Below are positions 31,436 to 45,047 of a stretch of DNA of 64,000 nucleotides, piece by piece. Position 1 is the first letter of the stretch. Each line of letters opens with the position of its first letter. A program made the translations under genes and the position numbers. The stretch spans positions 248,001-312,000 of the forward strand of contig CAWBBR010000003.1 in the NCBI GenBank assembly GCA_963787045.1. Direction: 5' to 3'. Source of the DNA: DATJGR01 sp963787045 (GTDB lineage Bacteria > Pseudomonadota > Gammaproteobacteria > Pseudomonadales > Azotimanducaceae). The notes under the pieces are model-generated. The model was not told where the DNA came from. It ran no database searches and worked only from the letters and a program-made list of their open reading frames with translations.

Positions 31436-32130
31436 TGGCCAAACTAACGAAACGGATGAAGGCCATCGCGGCGAAGATCGACCGCGAAAAGAACTATTCG
31501 GTCGACGACGCGGTGACGCTGCTGAACGAAGTGGCGACCACCAAGTTCAAAGAGTCCATCGATGTCGCGATCAATCTCGGCGTCGATCCGCGTAAGTCGG
31601 ATCAGGCAGTGCGAGGCGCAACGACGCTGCCGCACGGCACTGGAAAGGTCACGCGCGTCGCGGTGTTCGCGCAAGGCGCGAATGCGGACAAAGCGAAGGC
31701 GGCCGGCGCGGACCTCGTAGGCTTCGAAGATCTTGCGGAGCAGATCAAAGGCGGCGAGCTGAATTTCGACGTCGTGATCGCAACGCCGGATGCGATGCGC
31801 ATCGTCGGTCAACTCGGTAAGGTGCTCGGCCCGCGCGGTCTGATGCCGAACCCGAAGACTGGAACGGTGACGCCCGACGTCGAAACCGCAGTTCGGAACG
31901 CGAAATCGGGTCAGATTCAGTTTCGCGCCGACAAGGCCGGGATCGTTCACGGTAGCGTGGGCAAGGTCGGCTTCGGATCGAAAGAGATCAGGGAAAACCT
32001 GGAAGCGTTGTTGACAGATTTGAGAAAGGCCAAGCCGGCGTCGGCGAAGGGCGTGTATCTGAAGAAGATCACGCTGTCGACGACCATGGGACCTGGCGTG
32101 GCGATCGATCAGGCCTCTTTGGAGGGCTGA
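31435..32130 (+). CDS. rplA: 50S ribosomal protein L1
   Basis: L1 forms the mobile stalk that releases tRNA from the E site, and in many bacteria represses translation of its own operon. The 231 residues include VDVAINLGVDPRKSDQAVRG, LPHGTGKVTRVAVF, GKVLGPRGLMPNPKTGTV and GSVGKVGFGSKEIRENLEAL. Coupled to rplK by a one-base overlap. Confidence 0.98.
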   Translation: MAKLTKRMKAIAAKIDREKNYSVDDAVTLLNEVATTKFKESIDVAINLGVDPRKSDQAVRGATTLPHGTGKVTRVAVFAQGANADKAKAAGADLVGFEDLAEQIKGGELNFDVVIATPDAMRIVGQLGKVLGPRGLMPNPKTGTVTPDVETAVRNAKSGQIQFRADKAGIVHGSVGKVGFGSKEIRENLEALLTDLRKAKPASAKGVYLKKITLSTTMGPGVAIDQASLEG

Positions 32131-32348
32131 ACAGTTTTGAGGGCGCCGTGATGTCGCAAGACGTCGCGGTCCGTCAAAGACCGTGGGTGTCGGCGTCGGT
32201 TCTCCGGTGTCGACTTAAGTCGCAAGAGCCCACGCAGGCGGTGAGTCTTGAACGAGATCTGGATCTCGCCGTGCAACCGATCTGCCTCAACGGGCGGATC
32301 AGAGAAAGAAGGTAGGCCGGGAGACCGGCGTCATCCAGGAGAGCATCA
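32131..32348 (+). promoter_or_regulatory. L10 (rplJ) leader
   Basis: A 218-base untranslated stretch before rplJ. In E. coli the equivalent leader binds the L10-L12 complex for autogenous control. Here GTGGG near 32183 can pair with CCCAC near 32232 and encloses about 45 bases with further GC pairing; the fold is my reading, not computed. No ORF resembles a protein. Confidence 0.5.
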
Positions 32349-32879
32349 GTGGCACTGAAACTCGAGCATAAGCAAGCGATCGTTGCCGAGGTGAACGAAG
32401 CCGCTGGGAAAGCGTTGTCCGCCGTGTTGGCCGACTATCGCGGATTGACCGTTACGCAGATGACCGAAATGCGCGCGAAGGCGCGTGCGTCGGGCGTCTA
32501 CATGCGTGTCATCCGCAACACGTTGGCGAAGCGGGCGGTTGCGGGGACGGAGTACGAATGCCTGCAGTCGGCACTCGTCGGTCCGACCCTCGTCGCATTT
32601 TCTCAGGAGGACCCTGGCGCGGCTGCGCGTCTGATGAAGGAATTCGCCAAGACTTTCGAGAAGCTCGAAGTCAAAGCGTTGTCGATTGGTGGAGTGCTGT
32701 TGGGCGCGGATCAACTCGATCGCGTCGCAACGTTGCCGACCCGTGACGAAGCGTTGTCGCTTCTGATGGCGGTGATGCAGGCGCCCATCTCGAAGCTCGC
32801 CCGTACGCTCAACGAAATACCAGGAAAACTGGTGCGCACGTTGGCGGCGGTCCGGGATCAGAAAGAAGCAGCGGCGTAG
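32349..32879 (+). CDS. rplJ: 50S ribosomal protein L10
   Basis: L10 anchors the L7/L12 stalk to 23S rRNA. 176 residues, starting GTG 32349 (ALKLEHKQAIVAEVNE) eight bases after AGGAG. Conserved segments are VLADYRGLTVTQMTEMR, VIRNTLAKRAV and the C-terminal helix that carries L7/L12 dimers. The ATG-less start resembles other ribosomal genes here. rplL follows after 67 bases. Confidence 0.97.
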   Translation: MALKLEHKQAIVAEVNEAAGKALSAVLADYRGLTVTQMTEMRAKARASGVYMRVIRNTLAKRAVAGTEYECLQSALVGPTLVAFSQEDPGAAARLMKEFAKTFEKLEVKALSIGGVLLGADQLDRVATLPTRDEALSLLMAVMQAPISKLARTLNEIPGKLVRTLAAVRDQKEAAA

Positions 32880-32946
32880 TCCGATCGGTACCCAATTGTT
32901 CATCCAAGCAACTTCAGATACGAAGAGATAGTCAGGAGATTTCGAG

Positions 32947-33324
32947 ATGGCTTTGTCCAAAGACGATATTTTGAATGCAATCGCCGACATGAGCGTCATG
33001 CAGGTCGTCGAACTCGTTCAGGCAATGGAACAGAAGTTCGGTGTATCGGCGGCTGCAGCGGTAGCGGCGGCCCCGGCAGCCGCAGGTGCTGCGGCACCCG
33101 TGGTTGAAGAGAAGACCGAGTTCAACGTGATTCTCGCGACGGTCGGTGAAAAGAAAGTAAACGTGATCAAGGCAGTTCGTACCATCACCGGTCTCGGCTT
33201 GAAAGAAGCCAAAGACCTGGTCGACGGCGCGCCGTCTTCCGTAAAGGATGGCGTGAGCAAAGCAGAGGCTGAAGAGATCAAGAAGCAGCTGGTGGAAGCC
33301 GGCGCCACTGTCGAGCTCAAGTAA
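32947..33324 (+). CDS. rplL: 50S ribosomal protein L7/L12
   Basis: L7/L12 forms the flexible stalk that recruits translation GTPases. 125 residues: N-terminal dimerisation domain (SKDDILNAIADMSVMQVVEL), an Ala-rich hinge (about 38-55) and the C-terminal domain (EFNVILATVGEKKVNVIKAV, GLGLKEAKDLVDGAP). Length is typical. AGGAG precedes the ATG. Confidence 0.98.
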   Translation: MALSKDDILNAIADMSVMQVVELVQAMEQKFGVSAAAAVAAAPAAAGAAAPVVEEKTEFNVILATVGEKKVNVIKAVRTITGLGLKEAKDLVDGAPSSVKDGVSKAEAEEIKKQLVEAGATVELK

Positions 33325-33363
33325 CCTACTTGAGTTTCGATCTGGCGACGCGCTCGATCGAAT

Positions 33364-33405
33364 GGCTGGCGACGCGACCGAAAGGTCGCGTCGTACCAGC
33401 CTTTT
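33364..33405 (+). terminator. Attenuator-like hairpin between rplL and rpoB
   Basis: GGCTGG-CGACGCGACC (33364-33379), loop GAAA, GGTCGCGTCG (33384-33393), a two-base bulge TA and CCAGCC (33396-33401), then TTTT. Sixteen base pairs with a GNRA tetraloop and a short T tract. In E. coli a partial terminator in this gap reduces rpoBC transcription relative to rplJL; this hairpin is placed to do the same. Confidence 0.75.
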
Positions 33406-33479
33406 GTCGTTGGCAGCCGTTGAGAGGCAGTTGGGCGAAAGGCAGTTAGACGTAAAGGTTGAGCAACCGGGAGATTCGA

Positions 33480-36400
33480 ATGGCGTACAGCTTTACTGAG
33501 AAAAAGCGGATCCGGAAGGATTTCGGCAAGCTGCCGGAAATCATGGAGATTCCGTATCTGCTCTCCATCCAGATCGACTCCTACAACCGATTCCTGCAGC
33601 TGAACGGAAGCGCAGAGGAGCGGCAGGACGCAGGGTTGCACGCGGCGTTCCGCTCGGTGTTTCCGATCGTCAGCTATTCGGGCAACGCGGCGCTCGAATA
33701 CGTCGACTATCGCCTGGGCGACCCGGTGTTCGACGTGAAGGAATGCGTATCGCGCGGTATTACGTACGCGGCGCCGTTGCGCGTGCGCGTACGTCTGATC
33801 ATTTACGACCGTGAATCCGCGTCGAAAGCGGTGAAGGACGTGAAAGAGCAGGAAGTGTACATGGGCGAGATTCCGCTCATGACCGAGAACGGCACGTTCG
33901 TCATCAACGGCACGGAACGCGTCGTCGTTTCGCAGCTGCACCGTTCGCCCGGCGTGTTCTACGACCACGACCGCGGCAAGACGCACTCGTCAGGGAAGTT
34001 GCTGTACAACGGCCGCGTGATTCCCTACCGCGGCTCCTGGCTCGACTTCGAATTCGACCCGAAGGACTGCGTGTTCGTCCGCATCGACCGCCGCCGCAAA
34101 CTGCCGGCGACGATTCTGTTGCGTGCGCTCGATTTCACGTCCGAGCAGATGCTCGAGATGTTCTTCGAAACGAACCAGTTTCACGTCAAGAAAGACGGCT
34201 TCTCGATCGACCTCATTCCCGAGCGTATGCGCGGCGACGTTGCGTCGTTCGAGATCAAGGACAAGAAAGGCGACACGATCGTCGAAGTCGGCCGGCGTAT
34301 CACCGCCCGCCACGTGCGCCTGCTCGAGAAGTCGGGTCTGCGTCGCCTCGACGTGCCGCGCGAATATCTGCTCGATCGCGTCATCGCTCGCGACATCGTC
34401 AATCAGGATACCGGCGAGATCCTGATTCCGTGCAACGCGATCATCACCGAAGAAGTATTGGGCAAGTTGCTCGAAGCCGGTGTATCGACGATCGAAACGA
34501 TCTACACGAACGAACTCGATTGCGGTCCGTACGTTTCCGACACGCTGCGCATCGACGCGACGCGCAACCGTCTGGAAGCGCTGGTCGAGATCTACCGGAT
34601 GATGCGTCCGGGAGAGCCGCCGACGAAGGAAGCCGCGGAGAATCTGTTCAACAACCTGTTCTTCACGCCGGAACGCTACGACCTGTCCGCGGTCGGCCGC
34701 ATGAAGTTCAACCGTCGCCTCGGCCGCGAAGAGATCATCGGCTCGGGCGTGCTGAACGCGCAGGACATCATCGACGTGCTGCGCACGTTGATCGAGATCC
34801 GCAACGGCAAAGGCACCGTCGACGACATCGACCACCTCGGCAACCGCCGCGTGCGTTCGGTCGGTGAAATGGCGGAGAACCAGTTCCGCGTCGGTCTGAT
34901 CCGCGTCGAGCGCGCGGTGAAGGAGCGTCTGTCGCTCGCCGAAAGCGAAGGTCTGATGCCGCAAGACATGATCAACGCGAAGCCCGTGGCCGCTGCGATC
35001 AAGGAATTCTTCGGCTCGAGCCAGCTGTCGCAGTTCATGGACCAGAACAACCCGCTGTCGGAAGTGACGCACAAGCGGCGCGTATCGGCGCTTGGACCGG
35101 GCGGTCTGACGCGTGAGCGCGCGGGCTTCGAAGTGCGCGACGTGCATCCGACGCACTACGGTCGCGTCTGTCCGATCGAAACGCCTGAAGGTCCGAACAT
35201 CGGCCTGATCAACAGTCTCGCGACGTATGCGCGCACCAATGAATACGGCTTCCTCGAAACGCCGTATCGGAAGGTGATCGGCGGCAAAGTCTCGAATGAG
35301 ATCGAGTACCTGTCGGCCATCGACGAAGCGGAGTACGTGATCGCGCAAGCGAGCTCGAAGCTCGATGCGAAAGGGCAGTTCATCGGCGATCTCGTCGACG
35401 TTCGACACCAGAACGAGTTCGAGAAGTCGACGCCGGAAAACGTCAATTACATGGACGTGTCGCCGAAGCAGGTCGTATCGGTTGCAGCGGCGCTGATTCC
35501 GTTCCTCGAACACGACGACGCGAACCGCGCGTTGATGGGTTCGAACATGCAGCGCCAGGGCGTGCCGACGATTCGTACCGAGAAGCCGCTGGTCGGCACC
35601 GGGATGGAGCGCCACGTGGCGCGTGACTCCGGTGTATGCGTAATCGCGATGCGCGGCGGCGTGATCGACAGCGTCGACGCAGCACGTATCGTCGTGCGCG
35701 TTGCGGACCGTGAGACCGATGCGGGCGAAGCCGGCGTCGATATCTACAACCTGACCAAGTTCACGCGTTCGAACCAGAACACCTGTATCAACCAGCGTCC
35801 GCTGGTGAAGAAAGGCGACGTAATCGCGCGCGGCGACATTCTGGCCGACGGTCCGTCGATCGACATGGGCGAGCTGGCGCTGGGTCAGAACATGCGCATC
35901 GCGTTCATGCCGTGGAACGGCTACAACTTCGAAGACTCGATCCTGGTCTCCGAACGTGTCGTCCAGGAAGAGCGCTTCACGAGCATCCACATTCAGGAGC
36001 TGACGTGTATCGCTCGTGATACGCGACTCGGACCGGAAGAAATCACGTGCGACATCCCGAACGTCGGTGAGTCGGCGCTCGCGAAGCTTGACGAGTCCGG
36101 TATCGTCTATATCGGTGCTGAAGTGAAGTCGGGCGACATTCTGGTAGGCAAAGTCACGCCGAAAGGCGAGACGCAGCTGACGCCGGAAGAAAAACTGTTG
36201 CGCGCGATCTTCGGCGAGAAGGCGTCCGACGTGAAGGACACGTCGCTGCGCGTCGGTACCAGCATGAAAGGCACGGTCATCGACGTACAGGTGTTCACGC
36301 GCGACGGCGTCGAGAAAGACCAGCGCGCGAAAGACATCGAGCGTTCGCAGCTCGCCCAGATCCGCAAGGATCTGGACGACGAGTACCGCATCGTCGAACT

Positions 36401-37556
36401 CGCGACATACCAGCGTCTGCGTCAGGCACTCGTCGGCAAGAAGGCAGCCAGTGCACCGGAGATGGCGAAGGGCGGCACGATCACGCCCGAATACCTCGAC
36501 ACGCTGGCGCGCGGCGACGACTGGTTCCGCATCCGCATGTCGGAAGACGCGCTGAACGAACAGCTCGAGAAAGCCGAGGCGCAGCTGAAAGCGCGCCGCG
36601 AGAAGCTCGATGCACGATACGCGGACAAGAAGTCGAAGCTCGAGAGCGGCGACGATCTCGCGCCGGGCGTGCTGAAGATCGTGAAGGTCTACCTCGCGAT
36701 CAAGCGTCGTATTCAGCCGGGCGACAAGATGGCCGGCCGACACGGCAACAAAGGGGTGATCTCGGTGATCATGCCGGTGGAAGACATGCCGTTCGACTCG
36801 CGCGGCGAGCCGGTCGACATCGTGTTGAACCCGCTCGGCGTGCCGTCGCGGATGAACGTCGGTCAGGTGTTGGAGACTCACCTCGGCTGGGCTGCGAAAG
36901 GTCTGGGCGAGAAGATCAACCGGATGATCGAAGAGCAGAAGAAAGCGGCAGACATCCGCAAGTTCCTCGATGAGGTATACAACGGCGGCGGCGGGCGTCA
37001 GGAAGATCTGAAGTCGCTCACCGACGAAGACATCATGGAACTCGCCCGCAATCTGGTCGGAGGCGTGCCGATGGCAACGCAGGTATTCGACGGTGCGCGT
37101 GAAGACGAGATCAAGAAGATGCTCGCGCTGGCCGATCTGCCGACCGCGGGACAGGCGACATTGTGGGACGGTCGCACCGGAGATCAATTCGATCGCCCGG
37201 TCACCATCGGCTACATGTACATGATGAAGCTGAACCACCTGGTCGACGACAAGATGCACGCGCGTTCGACCGGTTCGTACAGTCTCGTCACGCAGCAACC
37301 GCTGGGCGGCAAAGCGCAGTTCGGCGGCCAGCGTTTCGGAGAGATGGAAGTGTGGGCGCTCGAGGCCTACGGCGCGGCGTACACGTTGCAGGAAATGCTC
37401 ACGGTCAAATCGGACGACGTCACCGGCAGAACGAAGATGTACAAAAACATCGTCGACGGCGACTTCCGCATGGATCCGGGCATGCCCGAATCGTTCAACG
37501 TGCTGCTGAAGGAAGTACGGTCCCTCGGGATCGACATGGAACTCGAGAGCGAGTGA
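33480..37556 (+). CDS. rpoB: DNA-directed RNA polymerase subunit beta
   Basis: The 1358-residue beta subunit. It starts at ATG 33480 (AYSFTEKKRIRKDFG) after GGGAG; a TTG at 33459 would add seven residues without family support. The rifampicin-binding region SSQLSQFMDQNNPLSEVTHK near 517-535 and RVSALGPGGLTRERAGFE are wild type at all the common resistance positions. DPKDCVFVRIDRRRKLPAT and, near the C-terminus, AQFGGQRFGEMEVWALEAYG are as in E. coli. Length is slightly above the 1342 residues of E. coli. Transcribed with rplKAJL and rpoC. Confidence 0.98.
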   Translation: MAYSFTEKKRIRKDFGKLPEIMEIPYLLSIQIDSYNRFLQLNGSAEERQDAGLHAAFRSVFPIVSYSGNAALEYVDYRLGDPVFDVKECVSRGITYAAPLRVRVRLIIYDRESASKAVKDVKEQEVYMGEIPLMTENGTFVINGTERVVVSQLHRSPGVFYDHDRGKTHSSGKLLYNGRVIPYRGSWLDFEFDPKDCVFVRIDRRRKLPATILLRALDFTSEQMLEMFFETNQFHVKKDGFSIDLIPERMRGDVASFEIKDKKGDTIVEVGRRITARHVRLLEKSGLRRLDVPREYLLDRVIARDIVNQDTGEILIPCNAIITEEVLGKLLEAGVSTIETIYTNELDCGPYVSDTLRIDATRNRLEALVEIYRMMRPGEPPTKEAAENLFNNLFFTPERYDLSAVGRMKFNRRLGREEIIGSGVLNAQDIIDVLRTLIEIRNGKGTVDDIDHLGNRRVRSVGEMAENQFRVGLIRVERAVKERLSLAESEGLMPQDMINAKPVAAAIKEFFGSSQLSQFMDQNNPLSEVTHKRRVSALGPGGLTRERAGFEVRDVHPTHYGRVCPIETPEGPNIGLINSLATYARTNEYGFLETPYRKVIGGKVSNEIEYLSAIDEAEYVIAQASSKLDAKGQFIGDLVDVRHQNEFEKSTPENVNYMDVSPKQVVSVAAALIPFLEHDDANRALMGSNMQRQGVPTIRTEKPLVGTGMERHVARDSGVCVIAMRGGVIDSVDAARIVVRVADRETDAGEAGVDIYNLTKFTRSNQNTCINQRPLVKKGDVIARGDILADGPSIDMGELALGQNMRIAFMPWNGYNFEDSILVSERVVQEERFTSIHIQELTCIARDTRLGPEEITCDIPNVGESALAKLDESGIVYIGAEVKSGDILVGKVTPKGETQLTPEEKLLRAIFGEKASDVKDTSLRVGTSMKGTVIDVQVFTRDGVEKDQRAKDIERSQLAQIRKDLDDEYRIVELATYQRLRQALVGKKAASAPEMAKGGTITPEYLDTLARGDDWFRIRMSEDALNEQLEKAEAQLKARREKLDARYADKKSKLESGDDLAPGVLKIVKVYLAIKRRIQPGDKMAGRHGNKGVISVIMPVEDMPFDSRGEPVDIVLNPLGVPSRMNVGQVLETHLGWAAKGLGEKINRMIEEQKKAADIRKFLDEVYNGGGGRQEDLKSLTDEDIMELARNLVGGVPMATQVFDGAREDEIKKMLALADLPTAGQATLWDGRTGDQFDRPVTIGYMYMMKLNHLVDDKMHARSTGSYSLVTQQPLGGKAQFGGQRFGEMEVWALEAYGAAYTLQEMLTVKSDDVTGRTKMYKNIVDGDFRMDPGMPESFNVLLKEVRSLGIDMELESE

Positions 37557-37584
37557 GTCGGAATCCACTAAACGGAGAGAGACA

Positions 37585-41800
<4,216 letters not shown>

Positions 41801-41809
41801 CGATCCGCA

Positions 41810-41842
41810 CGAAGCGCCATGGCATGAAGCCGTGGCGCTTCG
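41810..41842 (+). repeat. Hairpin after rpoC
   Basis: CGAAGCGCCATGGC (41810-41823) and GCCGTGGCGCTTCG (41829-41842) form a 14-bp stem with one T/G wobble and a five-base loop. No T tract follows, so it is not a classical terminator. It may protect the rpoBC mRNA 3' end or halt polymerase weakly. It ends three bases before the -35 of the rpsL promoter. Confidence 0.65.
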
Positions 41843-41844
41843 AG

Positions 41845-41873
41845 TTGCGGGGTATAACGGGAGCGATTAGAAT
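41845..41873 (+). promoter_or_regulatory. Promoter of the str operon (rpsL)
   Basis: TTGCGG (41845-41850), 17 bases, TAGAAT (41868-41873), then CGCGCACC. It gives rpsL-rpsG-fusA-tuf a start independent of rpoBC. Confidence 0.7.
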
Positions 41874-41887
41874 CGCGCACCTTTCGC

Positions 41888-41917
41888 ACCGGGGGTCCTA
41901 AGACGGCCCCCGGTTTT
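41888..41917 (+). terminator. Leader hairpin before rpsL, possible attenuator
   Basis: ACCGGGGG (41888-41895) pairs with CCCCCGGT (41907-41914), extended by CC/GG inside, and is followed by TTT. It begins about ten bases after the predicted transcription start, so it can terminate either rpoC read-through or transcripts from the rpsL promoter. Confidence 0.6.
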
Positions 41918-41937
41918 CATCTAGAGGAAGACGTTTG

Positions 41938-42309
41938 ATGGCCACGATCAGCCAACTCGTGCGCAAGCCGCGCAAACACAAGGTCGAGAAGAACCAGGTG
42001 CCGGCATTGCAAGGCTCGCCGCAGAAGCGCGGCGTATGCACGCGCGTATACACGACCACGCCGAAGAAACCGAACTCGGCGCTTCGGAAAGTCTGTCGCG
42101 TGAGGCTGACGAACGGCTATGAAGTCGCTTCGTACATCGGCGGCGAAGGCCACAATCTGCAGGAACACTCCGTCGTATTGATCCGCGGCGGTCGCGTCAA
42201 AGACCTCCCGGGAGTTCGGTACCACACGGTGCGCGGAACCCTGGATACGTCCGGCGTTACCGATCGTCGCCAGGGCCGGTCGAAGTACGGAGCGAAGCGC
42301 CCGAAGTAA
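41938..42309 (+). CDS. rpsL: 30S ribosomal protein S12
   Basis: S12 sits at the decoding centre and sets translational accuracy. 123 residues from ATG 41938 with AGAGGAAG upstream. TTTPKKPNSALRKV and GGRVKDLPGVRYH carry the two lysines (42 and 87 in E. coli numbering) whose change gives streptomycin resistance; both are wild type. First gene of the str operon. Confidence 0.98.
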   Translation: MATISQLVRKPRKHKVEKNQVPALQGSPQKRGVCTRVYTTTPKKPNSALRKVCRVRLTNGYEVASYIGGEGHNLQEHSVVLIRGGRVKDLPGVRYHTVRGTLDTSGVTDRRQGRSKYGAKRPK

Positions 42310-42392
42310 TCTGACGAGCGGCTAGAGCCGCACATCGTCTCCAGTAAGGCCGGCCTCTCGTGCCGGACCACCCTGAATAGAGGAGCAACACC

Positions 42393-42863
42393 ATGCCAAG
42401 ACGTCGCGTCGCTGCCAAGCGCGCCATATTGCCGGACCCCATGTACGGCAATCAGATACTCGCCAAATTCATCAACCACGTGATGATCAGCGGCAAGAAA
42501 GCCGTTGCAGAAGGGATCGTTTACGGCGCGCTCGAACGCATCCGTGAGCGCGGCAAATCCGATCCGATCGAAGTGTTCGAGAAAGCACTCGAAGCGATCG
42601 CGCCCTATATCGAAGTGAAATCGCGCCGCGTCGGCGGTGCGACGTATCAGGTGCCGGTCGAAGTTCGGCCATCGCGGCGTCAGGCGCTGGCGATGCGCTG
42701 GCTGGTAGACAACGCGCGCGGTCGCGGCGAGAAATCGATGGCGGCGCGGCTCGCCGGAGAGATTTTCGACGCTGCGGAAGGTCGCGGTGGCGCAGTGAAG
42801 AAACGCGAAGACACGCATCGCATGGCGGAAGCCAACAAGGCCTTCGCGCACTATCGGTTCTGA
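42393..42863 (+). CDS. rpsG: 30S ribosomal protein S7
   Basis: S7 nucleates assembly of the 30S head by binding the 3' domain of 16S rRNA and is the autoregulator of the str operon in E. coli. 156 residues with RRRVAAKRAILPDPMYGNQI, YQVPVEVRPSRRQALAMRW and the C-terminal HRMAEANKAFAHYRF. AGAGGAG lies upstream of the ATG. Confidence 0.98.
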   Translation: MPRRRVAAKRAILPDPMYGNQILAKFINHVMISGKKAVAEGIVYGALERIRERGKSDPIEVFEKALEAIAPYIEVKSRRVGGATYQVPVEVRPSRRQALAMRWLVDNARGRGEKSMAARLAGEIFDAAEGRGGAVKKREDTHRMAEANKAFAHYRF

Positions 42864-42920
42864 TCCGGCGCCGCGCTCGCTCATGGACGTCGAGGCGCCC
42901 GGTGGTCGACGGAGAGGGAA

Positions 42921-45023
42921 ATGCCTCGCACGACGCCCATTTCACGCTATCGCAACATCGGCATCGTTGCGCACGTGGACGCTGGGAAGACGACGACGAC
43001 AGAGCGCGTGCTCTTCTACACCGGCGTGTCCCACAAGCTGGGCGAGGTGCACGACGGCGCGGCGATCATGGATTGGATGGAACAGGAGCAGGAGCGAGGC
43101 ATCACCATCACCTCGGCCTGCACCACCTGTTTCTGGAGCGGGATGAATGAACAGTTTGCGGAACATCGCATCAACATCATCGATACGCCGGGGCACGTCG
43201 ACTTCACGATCGAAGTCGAACGCAGTCTGCGCGTTCTCGATGGTGCCTGCGTCGTGTTCTGCGCGACGTCGGGTGTCGAGCCGCAATCCGAAACCGTCTG
43301 GCGTCAAGCCAACAGGTATGCAGTGCCGCGCATCGTGTTCGTCAACAAGATGGATCGCCCCGGCGCCGACTTCCTGCGCGTCGTCGACGAAATTCGCGAT
43401 CGGCTCGGCGCCGTGTCGGTTCCGATCCAGCTGCCGATCGGCAGCGAAGAACGCTTCGAAGGCGTCGTCGATCTGATCACGATGAAAGCGATCTACTGGA
43501 ACGAAGCGGATCTGGGCCTCACTTTCGAGACGAAGGAAGTGCCGTCAGAACTGCGTGCGCAGTGCGAATCGCAGCGGGAGCGGCTCGTGGCCGCGGCCGC
43601 GGAAGCGAACGAACAGCTGACCGAGAAGTATCTCGCCGGCGTCGAACTGACGCATGCAGAGATCAGAAGCGGGCTGCGCCAGCGCACGATCGCAAACGAG
43701 ATCGTTCCCGCATTGTGCGGTTCCGCCTTCAAAAACAAAGGTGTGCAGGCGATGCTCGACGCCATCGTCGACTATCTTCCGGCGCCGACCGACGTGCCGC
43801 CGATTGAAGGTGTACTCACCGACGGCGTCACGCTGGGGCGACGAGAGTCGTGCGATGAAGCGCCGTTCGCAGGGCTTGCGTTCAAGATCGCCAACGATCC
43901 GGTCGTCGGCACGCTGACGTTCTTCCGGGTGTATTCGGGCGTGCTCGGTTGCGGCGATACCGTGCTCAATCCCGTGAAGCAGAAGAACGAGCGGGTCGGG
44001 CGAATGGTGCAGATGCACTCCAACGACCGCAACGAGATCACCGAGGTGCGGGCCGGCGACATTGCGGCGGCGATCGGGCTGAACGACGTCACCACCGGCG
44101 ACACGCTGTGCGACGCGAACCACGTCATCACGCTCGAGCGGATGGAGTTTCCGGAACCGGTGATCTCGATCGCTGTGGAAGCGAGGTCGGCCCAGGACCG
44201 CCAGAACATGAGCGTTGCGCTCGGCAAACTCGCTCAGGAAGATCCGTCGTTCCGCGTGCACATCGACGATGAAACCGGGCAGACCATCATCGAGGGTATG
44301 GGCGAACTCCACCTCGAGGTCATCGTCGACCGGATGCGGCGCGAGTTCGGAGTCGATGCGAACGTGGGAAAACCGCGCGTCGCCTATCGCGAAACCGTGC
44401 GGGAAAGCATCGAGGTCGAAGGCAAGTTCGCGCGTCAATCCGGTGGCAGAGGCCAGTTCGGCCATGTATGGTTGCGCGTCGAACCGCTGAACGACCCGAA
44501 AGAGGGGCGAACCCATGAGTTCGTCAACGGGATCAGCGACGGCCGGGTGCCGCGCGAGTACATTCCGGCGATCGCCGACGGCGTGAAACAACAGATGCTC
44601 AGCGGTGTGCTGGCCGGGCATCCGCTGATCAATGTCCGGGTCACGTTGTTCGACGGATCGTTTCACGCGGTCGATTCGTCCGAGACGGCGTTCAGGATCG
44701 CGGGATCGATGGCGTTGAAAGCGGGTGTGTCGAAGGCGAGACCGGCGCTTCTCGAGCCGATCATGAAGGTCGAAGTCGTGACGCCCGAAGACCATTTGGG
44801 CGATGTGATCGGCGACCTGAATCGACGCCGCGGCACCATCGAGAGCATCGACCAGAGTCAAGCCGGCAAGGTCGTCCGTGCGGAAGTGCCGATGGCGGAA
44901 ATGTTTGGTTATTCGACGAACGTGCGCTCAGCCACGAAGGGCCGTGCGACGTTTGCGATGGAGTTTTCGAGGTATCAGATCGTCCCTGACGGGATCGCTG
45001 AGGGGATCGTCAAGCAGGCATAG
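42921..45023 (+). CDS. fusA: Elongation factor G
   Basis: EF-G drives translocation and, with RRF, ribosome recycling. The 700 residues contain G1 NIGIVAHVDAGKTTTTERVL, switch 2 IIDTPGHVDFTIEVERSL and NKMDRPGADF in domain 1, GELHLEVIVDRM in domain III, and the domain IV tip region GRGQFGHVWLRVEPL. It is slightly shorter in the region after NKMDR than some EF-G proteins but complete. RBS GGAGAGGG. It lies in the canonical rpsG-fusA-tuf order. Confidence 0.97.
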   Translation: MPRTTPISRYRNIGIVAHVDAGKTTTTERVLFYTGVSHKLGEVHDGAAIMDWMEQEQERGITITSACTTCFWSGMNEQFAEHRINIIDTPGHVDFTIEVERSLRVLDGACVVFCATSGVEPQSETVWRQANRYAVPRIVFVNKMDRPGADFLRVVDEIRDRLGAVSVPIQLPIGSEERFEGVVDLITMKAIYWNEADLGLTFETKEVPSELRAQCESQRERLVAAAAEANEQLTEKYLAGVELTHAEIRSGLRQRTIANEIVPALCGSAFKNKGVQAMLDAIVDYLPAPTDVPPIEGVLTDGVTLGRRESCDEAPFAGLAFKIANDPVVGTLTFFRVYSGVLGCGDTVLNPVKQKNERVGRMVQMHSNDRNEITEVRAGDIAAAIGLNDVTTGDTLCDANHVITLERMEFPEPVISIAVEARSAQDRQNMSVALGKLAQEDPSFRVHIDDETGQTIIEGMGELHLEVIVDRMRREFGVDANVGKPRVAYRETVRESIEVEGKFARQSGGRGQFGHVWLRVEPLNDPKEGRTHEFVNGISDGRVPREYIPAIADGVKQQMLSGVLAGHPLINVRVTLFDGSFHAVDSSETAFRIAGSMALKAGVSKARPALLEPIMKVEVVTPEDHLGDVIGDLNRRRGTIESIDQSQAGKVVRAEVPMAEMFGYSTNVRSATKGRATFAMEFSRYQIVPDGIAEGIVKQA

Positions 45024-45047
45024 TTTGGTTCAGACGGAGCAGAAGAA

